In this document: piece by piece, positions 1-7,706 of the stretch | How positions within the stretch are numbered: position 1 is the stretch's first letter | How the letters are laid out: each line of letters starts with the position of its first letter | Source: Ichthyophonus hoferi | Lineage: Eukaryota; Opisthokonta; Ichthyosporea; Ichthyophonida; Ichthyophonidae | NCBI GenBank assembly: GCA_002751075.1 | Contig: NAOQ01000309.1 | Coordinates: 57,153 to 68,291, forward strand | Direction: 5' to 3' | Length of the DNA: 11,139 nucleotides | The notes under the pieces: model-generated | The model's database searches: none | What the model was told of the DNA's origin: nothing | What the model saw: the letters and a program-made list of their open reading frames with translations, nothing else | Program-made: the position numbers and the translations under genes

Positions 1-105
1 AATACAATACAATACACTATAATACTATAATATGCAAAGTATAAAATACACCCATATTCTTACCTCCTATATTGTCCCATCTTCCCCTCTCCCTCTCCCA
101 CTCAG
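1..105 (+). other. Intron (3' end) upstream of the first visible BCH-gene exon
   Basis: The stretch ends in a strong pyrimidine tract (about 79-103, runs of CCCTCT) and a CAG acceptor at 103-105. It starts with short AATAC repeats and has no open frame joining the exon. The exon that follows begins in the middle of a codon (TT|ATG...), so at least one more coding exon lies to the left. Confidence 0.6.
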
Positions 106-1162
106 TTATGGACCCTCTAGTAAATCAAGGTTACGTCATCGTTTATTTCCACACACTTGTTACTAAGGATGTAAGCTAAGTGTGCTATGATTGGAACATT
201 GTGCACCTACATAATATCATACATACATTTTTCGAAGTACTATTAATACATATATATCTATATATATCTTTGATTATATCCAACCAATAATAAATTACAC
301 CTTGTTTTATCTCTCATTTTTATTGGTGTTTATTAATAGCAATTCTATACCTAAGTACAATTATAATGGTATACGTACGTATGTGAATTTATTAATCTAT
401 ACTGCTATATTTAGATGATTTATAAATCTATATACTAACCAATAGGCTATGCACTCCACAGAATAAGATTGACTTCTGTTGGTTTAAAACCCTACGAGAC
501 CTAGTGGACGCAAGGTTTTATCCTCCTCCTTTTCTTTGTATTTTTTGGTCAATCTACTCCTCGTTTTATGTATATATTTATTACTATTACTATGATTATT
601 ACTATTACTATTACTATTATTATTACTATTACTATTACTATTACTATTACTATTACTATTACTATTATTATTATTATTCTATTACTATTACTATTGTCAT
701 TAATGTTTTAATATTTTAATGTTTTATTCCTACAGGTACACCAATAATCTTCAAAAGTTCATTATGGTACATGCCCCAGCCCTGACTCGCCTATCAGCCT
801 GGTGGGGCGCCACCCGATTGGATTCATCTGTAACAAGGAAGTTAATCCACGTCAAATCATTGGCTGAATTAGCAACACATGTACCTCTAGAGGAGATCGA
901 CATACCAGACTTTATAACTGAATATGACATGAAAATGAAAGAAAGTGGGGATACAACTCAGGGGGATACAAACAAAACATCAGATGTTTTGGAGGTTATT
1001 GACAAGAAACCCTACCAAATAAGGCATGCTTTGAGCTCCTCTGATTCACTGGACTTGGATCAAGAGAAGGAAGAGGGCAATGAGAAGGGGTGGGGCGACA
1101 TACAGTTAGTGACCTTGAAAGATACATCTCAGGGGTTGTCTACTGGAGGGGGGGGTCTATGA
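106..1162 (+). CDS. Divergent CRAL-TRIO / BCH (Sec14-like) domain protein, 3' part, spliced
   Basis: I infer three exons: 106-170, 462-514 and 736-1162 (stop TGA 1160-1162). The 5' end lies left of the window. Exon 106-170 reads MDPLVNQGYVIVYFHTLVTK plus D. Exon 462-514 reads NKIDFCWFKTLRDLVDA, and the split codon AG|G gives Arg. The last exon continues YTNNLQKFIMVHAP, then VTRKLIHVKSLAELATHV and the block PLEEIDIPDFITEYD. From memory, this order matches the C-terminal half of the p50RhoGAP (ARHGAP1)-type domain: a strand like 'YTLLYLHHG', then 'SWL', 'YKKNIKALYIVHP' and 'KIFYVNYLSEL...IP...YD'. That family binds lipids or Rho GTPases. Here a tail of about 80 residues follows, rich in Asp, Glu, Ser and Gly, and then a stop. 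No RhoGAP domain follows, unlike ARHGAP1. The apparent ATG at 719 is intronic, so 719-1162 alone is not the gene. Domain call fairly firm; exact partner unknown. Confidence 0.75.
171..461 (+). other. Intron of the BCH gene, 291 nt, with TACTAAC branch point
   Basis: The donor is GTAAGC at 171-176 and the acceptor is ACAG ending at 461. A perfect TACTAAC branch-point motif sits at 433-439, about 22 nt before the acceptor. Reading through from the upstream exon meets TAA at once. Removing the intron joins two segments that continue the same domain in frame (phase 0). Confidence 0.75.
515..735 (+). other. Intron of the BCH gene, 221 nt, microsatellite-filled
   Basis: The exon end AAG is followed by donor GTTTTA, which is weak beyond the GT. 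The acceptor is TTCCTACAG ending at 735. The intron splits an Arg codon (AG|G), and the joined protein runs ...LVDAR-YTNNLQ..., which fits the domain. More than half of the intron is a TTACTA-type simple repeat. The donor is the least certain junction in this gene. Confidence 0.65.
580..695 (+). repeat. TTACTA/TTA microsatellite inside the intron
   Basis: About 115 bases are made almost only of TTA, CTA and ATT triplets, mostly as the hexamer TTACTA, with a few interruptions (such as TATGATTATT near 591-600). The + strand has no G apart from one in that interruption. It lies wholly inside the intron. The open frame across it, encoding a run of tyrosines, is a by-product of the repeat. Confidence 0.9.
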
Positions 1163-1223
1163 AAATTATTAGTTGACCTTTACCCCCTAGGTATATATGA
1201 AGGGTGTCATGGAATGAATGTAT

Positions 1224-1251
1224 GGTAATAGGTAATAGATAATAGGTAATA
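1224..1251 (+). repeat. Four-copy heptamer repeat in the 3' flank
   Basis: Four tandem 7-mers: GGTAATA, GGTAATA, GATAATA, GGTAATA. They lie 62-89 bases after the stop of the BCH gene, so probably in its 3' UTR. No function is evident. Confidence 0.8.
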
Positions 1252-1470
1252 GTAGAAAATGATTTCGTTACAGTATATGCTTTTATGTTGGTTTTAGTTT
1301 TTAATATGAATAAGGGAATTTGAACTAGGAAATAGGCTATAAGAAACCCAAGTAGGGATGGTTTTTGATTGGTAGTTGTGATGTCATGGAACGTCATACC
1401 ATATAGTTACCCTGGTGGTTGGTATGGAAATTGGGCAACAATCTTGAGAAAAGACTTGACTCTATTACTA

Positions 1471-1476
1471 AATAAA
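1471..1476 (+). terminator. Candidate poly(A) signal AATAAA for the BCH gene
   Basis: An exact AATAAA about 310 bases downstream of the stop codon, in a stretch without further coding potential. It is followed by a T-rich segment and, at 1481-1490, by ATGACGTAAT, a bZIP/CRE-like site of unknown relevance. Confidence 0.45.
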
Positions 1477-1916
1477 GGCTATGACGTAATTTCCCTTTGC
1501 TCCTCCATTCACTTGCAGTCATAACCTGCTAATATACTTTAATAGACCAATGAATATCCTTCCCTGTCCATATATCCGATGTTTTCTATCATATTGGTGC
1601 AACATGGTTCATAAATATATTTTTTTAAAAGTTTATTTAACATCAATATCTTCAATATATACCCAGTCTTAATTTTATTTTATTATTTGCAAATCAATCT
1701 GGTCTTACATAACATTTATACATACTATCTATAAGTCATGGATGATGGTGCTAGTATCACGGCCCTCTGTATAATGTAAATCGTAGTCTACTACACCCTG
1801 CAATACTATATCATTATGTTTTTCATGTCATTATTGATATCTCTGTCAGTTAACAATCAAGTGACTGTATGCTGGTTGGCTTTTCCTTCTATAAATGCAT
1901 AATAGTAATCTATATT

Positions 1917-1922
1917 TTTATT
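1917..1922 (-). terminator. Candidate poly(A) signal AATAAA for the zinc-cluster gene
   Basis: TTTATT on the + strand reads AATAAA on the - strand. It lies about 75 bases beyond the TAG stop (1995-1997) of the zinc-cluster gene, a usual distance. Confidence 0.5.
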
Positions 1923-1994
1923 GCTTCCTCCTATAATCTAGACTATTGCCAAGTTATACTAACATCTCATATGTCTGAACTTTAACTGAATGAA

Positions 1995-3776
1995 CTACGT
2001 ATTGCCAATCTCTAAAGCGCCATGGGCGGCCGCAAATCCCTCATGCTTAACAGCTAGTGGGGAAGAATAGTTGCTAGGCAATTGTTGACCAATCATGCTG
2101 TCATTGGTTGATGAATCAACCAACTCATCCGCTAACATTGACCAATCAGTACCTTCTTCAACATCGATCTCGGTCCAGCTAATAGATCTCAGAATGCCAG
2201 TCTGGTTTCCCCTCCCATCTGTCTCTCCTATCATCTCGCCTTCACCACTTGGAGTAGAATTAAAGAAATCTACTTCCATATGATCAGTATCTTTGTTATC
2301 GTTGAGAGATACAAGGGAGCTCAGGTCATATTCAGTGGGTTGACTCTCGTGATTATTGAATGAAGGCAGTGGTGTATTTTGAATATCTCCCATTGTTTGA
2401 GTCGTTTCTGCAATGTTCGGCATGAGGCCGAACTGCATGGACGCCTGTGGCCCTTGTTGGAGAAGACCCATGGGGTCCATTGATACTCCACCGACCGACA
2501 TATTGTAGCCACTCATGGTTGGATGTGCATGCATAAGGAACTCCTTGGAGTTTAGGGCACCAAAATTACAGGCGTTTATGGATTCCTCCAAGTTATTCAT
2601 GAGGCTAGGTTGAGGATAGCTTGCTGAATTATGTGGAACATGCTGGCAGAGACAGTTTTGGCACATGTGCTGGAGACCTCTATGGCCTCCATATATTTTA
2701 TTATATCCATTTCCATTTCCACTGACATGGCCATGTCCGTGTGTATGTCCATACATTGAGTATAATGGTTGTGAGTTCAAATGCATAGCATGTATGGGAT
2801 ATGGATGTCCACTATAGTCAGCATAGGGTCCGTTTTCTACCGCAGGTGCAGCAAACGAATCCCCTATGCCACCACATCCAAATATAGTGCTGATACTGGT
2901 TGGTCCAGATATGGTGGTCCGATGATTAGGAATATAAGAATCCGAACGAGCACGGCAAAGAGAATGAAGTTGATTCATGCCAAAATCAGACGGGAACGGA
3001 ACAGATTGAATAGAACTTTGGATAGGATGATTGAGATGTGATATGGTAGAAGCACTAGTACTGGAACTTCTGTTTCTTTTCACTTTGCTTAGAATATCCT
3101 TAAAGGTATTATGGACGAGGGCACCTTTGACCTCTGTTAATGCTGTAGTTTCCTGGATACCACCACTTGTAGTTGTCTTTTTTACTGGTGACTGAGTGGT
3201 TTCTGTTAAGATTGTCGTCACTTCTGGTGAAGTGGAGAAGCTATTTAAGCCATTTTCTGAGTTTCTAAGAGGAGGAATTTCATGAGAGGATGAAGGATCT
3301 GTTGAGAGAAATCCAGTAATATCAAGTTCGACATCATCTCTGTTCCCATCCGGAAGGAAAAGGTCAAACAGAGTGGTTGAATCTGTCAATGGAGATTTGA
3401 TTGTCACTGGAGGAGTTGTTGGTGCATCGATAATGGATATAGGCGCGGTGTCACAATTATCAATAGTAACTGTTCCGTTGTAATACTCTTCTCGGTATGT
3501 AGGTGGCTGTGTGATGCATTTCATGGATAAATGATTATTATGAGTAGGTTTGTTGGCAGTAGTATCAATATTGCCCTTAATTTTTTCCGGACTGATATAC
3601 TCACCCGTGCCTGTTGGTGATGATTTGTTTGCATTTAAGCATGTATATGTATTATCGGTTGGAGAGGTAGAGGGGTTAATGCTATTGGCTGTATGAGTAC
3701 AGCATGGCTTTTGTCCATCACATCTTTTCTTGCGCTTTCGACATTCGAAGCATTTGTTCATTCTGGGCCGCCCCAT
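1995..3776 (-). CDS. Zinc-cluster-like transcription factor with atypical Zn2Cys6 half and extra Cys/His cluster
   Basis: A single-exon frame of 593 codons. Residues 2-5 (GRPR) resemble an AT-hook core. Residues 9-25 are a perfect first part of a fungal Zn(II)2Cys6 DNA-binding domain: C9-x2-C12-RKRKKR-C19-DGQKP-C25. The fifth cysteine position is His28 (C25-C26-T-H28). No cysteine lies where the sixth belongs; the next is C46. Residues 132-165 (FDLFLPDG...DITGFLSTD) and 531-556 (SWTEIDVEEGTDW...) are acidic-hydrophobic and look like activation domains. Residues 343-382 are His/Gly-rich and end in C372-x2-C375-x-C377-x-H379-x2-H382, a likely metal-binding cluster. The rest is low-complexity Ser/Thr/Asn. 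No fungal-specific TF middle-homology domain is seen. I infer a nuclear regulator; its targets are unknown. The ATG at 3776 follows a nearby TATA box. I looked for an intron that would restore the canonical cluster and found none. Confidence 0.8.
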   Translation of the reverse strand: MGRPRMNKCFECRKRKKRCDGQKPCCTHTANSINPSTSPTDNTYTCLNANKSSPTGTGEYISPEKIKGNIDTTANKPTHNNHLSMKCITQPPTYREEYYNGTVTIDNCDTAPISIIDAPTTPPVTIKSPLTDSTTLFDLFLPDGNRDDVELDITGFLSTDPSSSHEIPPLRNSENGLNSFSTSPEVTTILTETTQSPVKKTTTSGGIQETTALTEVKGALVHNTFKDILSKVKRNRSSSTSASTISHLNHPIQSSIQSVPFPSDFGMNQLHSLCRARSDSYIPNHRTTISGPTSISTIFGCGGIGDSFAAPAVENGPYADYSGHPYPIHAMHLNSQPLYSMYGHTHGHGHVSGNGNGYNKIYGGHRGLQHMCQNCLCQHVPHNSASYPQPSLMNNLEESINACNFGALNSKEFLMHAHPTMSGYNMSVGGVSMDPMGLLQQGPQASMQFGLMPNIAETTQTMGDIQNTPLPSFNNHESQPTEYDLSSLVSLNDNKDTDHMEVDFFNSTPSGEGEMIGETDGRGNQTGILRSISWTEIDVEEGTDWSMLADELVDSSTNDSMIGQQLPSNYSSPLAVKHEGFAAAHGALEIGNT

Positions 3777-3930
3777 TATATTTATCTATTCAACTTGATG
3801 TTTTAAATATTAATATATAAATAGGACTGTTGCACTGTAGTATAGAACTAGTTATTATTAAGTAATAGTGCTTGGTATTATGCTTAATCAATGTCACTAT
3901 AGATTTCACTCAGATTGGGCTAATTGGTGT
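3777..3930 (-). promoter_or_regulatory. Core promoter of the zinc-cluster gene (TATA, two CCAAT boxes)
   Basis: Read on the - strand, a TATTTATATATTAA element lies at about 3810-3824, 35-48 bases before the start codon, which implies a very short 5' leader. Two CCAAT boxes (ATTGG on + at 3914-3918 and 3923-3927) lie about 100 bases further upstream, a classic placement. Confidence 0.5.
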
Positions 3931-4194
3931 ACACAGAATTTGTTTTCTCTTGGCTTCTAACTATATATTTGCACAACTTTTATCCAGGCATTCAGATCGG
4001 GTTATGGTTAACAATTGCAACTGGTTCTCTGCCAGACTGTGTCGGTAGATGGAAAACTTCATATATATTCAATGCAGTTTTATGCTACTTACAGCTATAT
4101 AGATTACCAAACTCTTCCTGTGTATGCAAATACGTATGATACACAAATCTAATTGGTTTTTATTTGAGCTTTAGGCCATGAAATTAATACACAT

Positions 4195-4196
<2 letters not shown>

Positions 4197-4226
<30 letters not shown>
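4197..4226 (+). repeat. (AAT)10 microsatellite
   Basis: Ten uninterrupted AAT triplets, 30 bases, in the intergenic region upstream of the zinc-cluster gene. Confidence 0.95.
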
Positions 4227-5352
4227 TAGCTTGTAAATCGTAATGAAAACAATTACACTCCTATGTTTGATGGATGTACGATTATGCTAGCGACCCAAAC
4301 AGTTTATAGCTGAATATAAATAACAAGAAGCTAAATTAAATGGGAAATAGCCCGGTATATATACATGCTTATGCCTGTTATAGCCAAGCACAAAACACAT
4401 AAGTAAATAGTAGAAAGCCAAGACAGTAATTTATGCTCATTAAAAGCATCAATTTTTTATTAGCTGCTGCAATGACTTTTATTCAAGGTACCATTCTTTC
4501 CTGCTTTTCATTCTGCCTCCTTATTGGATCGAGGCCACGAACATGCCGGGCTGGGAAAGAAAAGTAATGAGGTCGGAACCGCACCTAAATATTGACCAAT
4601 CACTATTAGGAATACATAAATTTTAACGCTTGATAGCCAATAATTCTTCTTTAATTTATTGAATATGTTCCCGCTAAGATCGAAGATCAATTTATACATA
4701 AAAGATCTGTCAATATTTTTTAATAGCAAGTGTTATTTATCTTAAAAAACATGTTAAACTTGACTTTAAAAATAATAAAATATATTTCAAAATATATTTT
4801 TTGATTATAATAAAATATTTTATCTATTGGTGTCTACGATAGATTGATATTAGCAATTCGTCATTGCCTGGATTTTATTGTGTTTTATGAACAACCAATT
4901 ATTAGCGGTGGGATAGCATAGCCAATTGTGATGGGCTGGCTATTACCAAATTATGTAAAAGAATACGATCGAATCACGACTCGTTCACATGCCTACACGC
5001 ACCTCCAAAGGGATCCATAATTAATATTTTTATATACTTTTAAATATCATGTTATCTATTTTTTTTTTTTGTTTGTTAATTAAATAGAAATACTTTTATT
5101 TTATTTATTGTTACTGCAGGCACTTTATATAATAGGATTAACGCTTATGTGCAATCTCGTGATTCCCTCCTGTCTGTTCAGGAATTTCATCTTGGAAGTC
5201 AAGAGACCTAGATACTTGGAAGGAATTTATGCTTTATAATATAATTGTTATTTTAAGAAACGTCAATATTCGCATACAGACTATGATCATGTATTGGAGT
5301 CCAATTAAATAATTACCCATTTATATTTATATGTGTATAATATATGTGTATG

Positions 5353-5397
5353 TTTATATCCAGAAGTATAATCCTTTTTATATCCAGAAGTATAATC
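5353..5397 (+). repeat. Tandem duplication, 24-bp period
   Basis: TTTATATCCAGAAGTATAAT plus C occurs at 5353-5373 and again, identical, at 5377-5397, a spacing of 24 bases. The perfect identity in such AT-rich neutral-looking DNA suggests a recent slippage or duplication. Confidence 0.9.
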
Positions 5398-5481
5398 ATT
5401 AGCAACCCAAAACCACGGCCCTTCGTGACTATATCATGTCCTATATCAATAACTTGCCTTTCGCATTGTAGTTAATGTGCT

Positions 5482-5514
5482 ATTATATATATATAAAACA
5501 GATATATATATAAT
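5482..5514. repeat. 13-bp perfect inverted repeat (AT hairpin)
   Basis: The left arm ATTATATATATAT (5482-5494) is the exact reverse complement of the right arm 5502-5514, around the 7-base loop AAAACAG. It could extrude as a cruciform or simply be a TA-dinucleotide tract with an interruption. No T-run or gene end makes it a terminator. Confidence 0.8.
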
Positions 5515-6420
5515 TTGTAAAGTTGGTTGCATTTAAATAAAAATTCACCCAATAATTCATGTAATTAAAATTAAGTATCGAATTAAAATGAAAGATATAA
5601 ATATAATTCAGGCTTTTATGTCACCATACTTATCTCAACCAAAACCAGTAGCAACAGAGTTTGATATTTGATGACAACTATTCTTTGTTTATTCTTGGGA
5701 TGGCGTTATTGGAAAATTTTAACTATTTAAAGCAAGAATATTAACGTATTAAATTGATGAAAATAAGGCAAGACTAGGACAGAAAAATATATTATGTTTA
5801 TATGCTTTATCCATATTAAAGTGTCCAAATAATCAATCAAGTGCTATTAGTGACGTTTTACATAGGTCCTCCTTCTTTTCCCTGTGGTTCATTTTATTTT
5901 TATTAAAAAAATTTAGCCAATGATCCAAAAACTTTAAAAGAAAAATATATCAGTCCGTAAGAGTCTAGGTTGTGAGGCCTTTGCGGCGACATAACTCTAA
6001 GCAAAGTGGTATTTATAATCATATTTTCAATATGTACATTTCTTTTTGTACTGCCTGCCATAGGAGGGGATGCTATTAGATATAATATAATATAATAATA
6101 TATGATAAAACTCACTGGCACACGGATAAACTTTAAATAACATTCTCATAATGCACACTGAAGGAGTAATTAGAAAATTATGAACTTGCCCCCCCTTCAC
6201 GCTAGCGATGCGATTGTTAACCAAAATTAACACCCGCGTTAAAAAAAGGTCAGGAATGTATAAAAGAAACAAAAAAAATCTATAAAAAATACTGTTCTCA
6301 GTCGTTAATATTCACTGCTCAATTTATGTGCTATAATTTTTTTATATTATGTCTATAGTAGTTAAAGAAGTTGAAGTAGATAATCCAGGCACTTCACTAG
6401 AAGACTAACTAGTTGCCTGC

Positions 6421-6824
6421 ATTGGTTTTCCAATCACGTTGACATTATATTCTCATGCAACTAAATGCACATTCTCGCGCCAATCTGTTTATTAAAAACA
6501 TTGGTTCTATGTTTCAGACCATGATCCCCACCTTATTTTTCAGTCGTTATTTTTTATAGCAAACTGTGGTAGTTCTAATAACTTGTTTATAGGCTTTGCG
6601 GTCGCCAATTGGGTGTTGTATAATAGGAATACTTTTTTTTATTGCCAGTGCTAACTTTTGGTTAACAGTAATGCAACCAAGTTTAATAACTTAAATGGAG
6701 CCAATCTTAAAATTTTCGTATTGGCCAATACAACTTATGAAAGGTCATAGAGACCCAATATGGATGTCTCATTCTATCTCGATAAGGTTATATTAGTGTT
6801 TCCATATATGACTCATTAGCCAAT
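6421..6824. promoter_or_regulatory. Cluster of 11 CCAAT boxes on both strands
   Basis: CCAAT or its complement occurs at 6421, 6430, 6480, 6500, 6605, 6608, 6701, 6720, 6725, 6755 and 6820. Three places hold inverted pairs: ATTGG-TTTT-CCAAT (6421-6434), CCAATTGG (6605-6612) and the 14-bp palindrome GTATTGGCCAATAC (6718-6731). CCAAT is the recognition core of the HAP/NF-Y (CBF) complex. With base frequencies near 72% A+T, my rough hand estimate is under one occurrence per 400 bp. No gene start I can support lies within 1 kb on either side. Confidence 0.5.
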
Positions 6825-7123
6825 TTACTATATGCAAACTCCGTATCGACAAATCAATTTTGAACTATATGTTCATTCGGAGTTGTGACATTTTTTAATA
6901 AACTCCAGGTAGAAGGAAATCAATGGACTGAACAGCTATAAATCCTTAGTAAAATATTGCAAAACAAAGAGGTACAAGGAAAAGAAAAAAAATTTCTTGC
7001 AAAACTTAAAAATAATTAAATTAAGAATAAATACAAAAATTAATATAAATGCATAATTATGACATGAAAAATATAAATGCACCAAAGTACTACAGGTAAT
7101 GCCCAACAAAAAATAATTAATCT

Positions 7124-7127
7124 AAAA
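7124..7127 (-). terminator. RNA polymerase III T4 terminator of tRNA-Val
   Basis: AAAA on the + strand gives TTTT on the - strand, directly after the last base of the tRNA. A longer backup run of six follows at 7108-7113. Confidence 0.8.
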
Positions 7128-7201
7128 TGATCGCGTCCAGGATCGAACTGGAGACCTCATGCGTGTGAAGCATGCGTGATAACCAACTACACCACGCGAC
7201 C
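7128..7201 (-). tRNA. tRNA-Val (anticodon CAC)
   Basis: Read on the - strand, the 74 bases fold into a full cloverleaf. The acceptor stem GGTCGCG/CGCGATC has seven pairs, one of them G-U. The D arm begins GTGT and has the loop AGTTGGTTA. The anticodon stem CATGC/GCATG encloses the loop TTCACAC, and the T arm is TCCAG-TTCGATC-CTGGA with discriminator A. Loop positions 34-36 are CAC, which reads the valine codon GUG. The internal B box GGTTCGA-type element is present as AGTTCGATC. There is no intron and no encoded CCA. Confidence 0.95.
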
Positions 7202-7650
7202 ATATGTAAGTAGCATGCAGATTCCCAATATAACCATTATATACGACTACATGGGAAACAAAAAATGGTCACAGTAATCGTCATTAAAGATTAAGCAGTT
7301 TTACAATAAACCAATATTAAACATAAAGAACTATATATCAAGAAAAGATATTATACTTACCATTTTTGAGCCTACTCGTAATCAAATTATTATTTCACCT
7401 CAACTGAGGTACATACAACCACAGCATATATACATTAGAAATGTCTTATTATACCTAAGCAAGTAGAAAATTCTCTAACATTCAACGTCTCTAGTAGTGG
7501 TCCAATCCGTACCCATCATAGAAAAAATATAAATCATCTCAAGACTTGCTCACTTGGGTTAAATATATATATCCCTCTATGCTAGGAGGAATCCCTAAAA
7601 AACCTATAAAAAAAGAAAAAAAGAAAAGAAACAGTAATGAGAGTTTTATG
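7202..7650. other. Spacer between tRNA-Val and the INO1 3' end
   Basis: AT-rich DNA with no coding potential. It contains a small perfect palindrome, ACCTCA-AC-TGAGGT (7397-7410), and an A/G-rich tract at about 7605-7632. The right part probably belongs to the INO1 3' UTR or its downstream region. Confidence 0.6.
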
Positions 7651-7656
7651 TTTATT
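7651..7656 (-). terminator. Candidate poly(A) signal AATAAA for INO1
   Basis: TTTATT on the + strand, read as AATAAA on the - strand, about 50 bases after the INO1 stop codon. Confidence 0.55.
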
Positions 7657-7706
7657 TTTTCCGTAGTCCACTTGCTCTACATTACGAGCAACATAGTGGG
7701 AATGCT

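Larger units (their letters stand above)
1163..1994. other. Convergent 3' intergenic region
   Basis: Non-coding, AT-rich DNA between the 3' ends of the + strand BCH gene and the - strand zinc-cluster gene. It contains the heptamer repeat, one poly(A) signal for each gene, and scattered CCAAT pentamers. An 85-codon frame on the - strand at 1140-1397 has no recognisable domain, and I do not treat it as a gene. Confidence 0.7.
3931..7123. other. Long intergenic region without a supportable gene
   Basis: About 3.2 kb of AT-rich DNA. The frames present are short (81 codons at most), show no recognisable domain and have low-complexity composition. It contains an (AAT)10 tract, a 24-bp tandem duplication, an AT hairpin and a CCAAT-box cluster, listed separately. 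A more GC-rich patch at about 4505-4580 and a strong acceptor-like CTGCAG near 5120, followed by 30-38 open codons, are the only exon-like hints. Neither shows homology I recognise. A non-coding RNA or a gene of tiny exons cannot be excluded. Confidence 0.6.

Noticed and set aside
504-719. 71-codon + strand frame with a long run of tyrosines
   Set aside because: It is the translation of the TTACTA microsatellite within the BCH-gene intron. Only its first few codons overlap the real exon 462-514, in the same frame.
719-735. ATG at 719 as the start of a 147-codon protein
   Set aside because: The ATG lies just before a pyrimidine-rich acceptor ending TACAG at 735. The upstream exons rebuild the conserved domain when joined at 736, so the codons from 719 to 735 are intronic.
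1140-1397. 85-codon - strand frame in the 3' region of the BCH gene
   Set aside because: It overlaps the end of the real exon on the other strand, has no recognisable domain, and its start lies in AT-rich flank. It is probably chance.
2095-3041. Frames on the + strand and a second - strand frame inside the zinc-cluster gene
   Set aside because: They are shadows of the 593-codon gene, with no domain and no separate promoter.
3601-3720. Intron within the zinc cluster that would restore the missing cysteines
   Set aside because: I tried the GTACTC and GTGAGT donors with the available AG acceptors. None gives a C-x2-C-x6-C continuation, and the GTGAGT combination runs into a stop.
3924-4139. 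71-codon + strand frame upstream of the zinc-cluster gene
   Set aside because: Partly hydrophobic but with no family resemblance. It overlaps the promoter of the divergent gene, and its codon use is that of AT-rich non-coding DNA.
4508-4729. 73-codon - strand frame
   Set aside because: Random-looking Leu/Ile/Lys/Asn composition and no domain. The GC-richer start of the region is more likely regulatory.
5903-6272. Two overlapping - strand frames (72 and 81 codons)
   Set aside because: Both are AT-driven, low-complexity and lack domains. They overlap each other in different frames.
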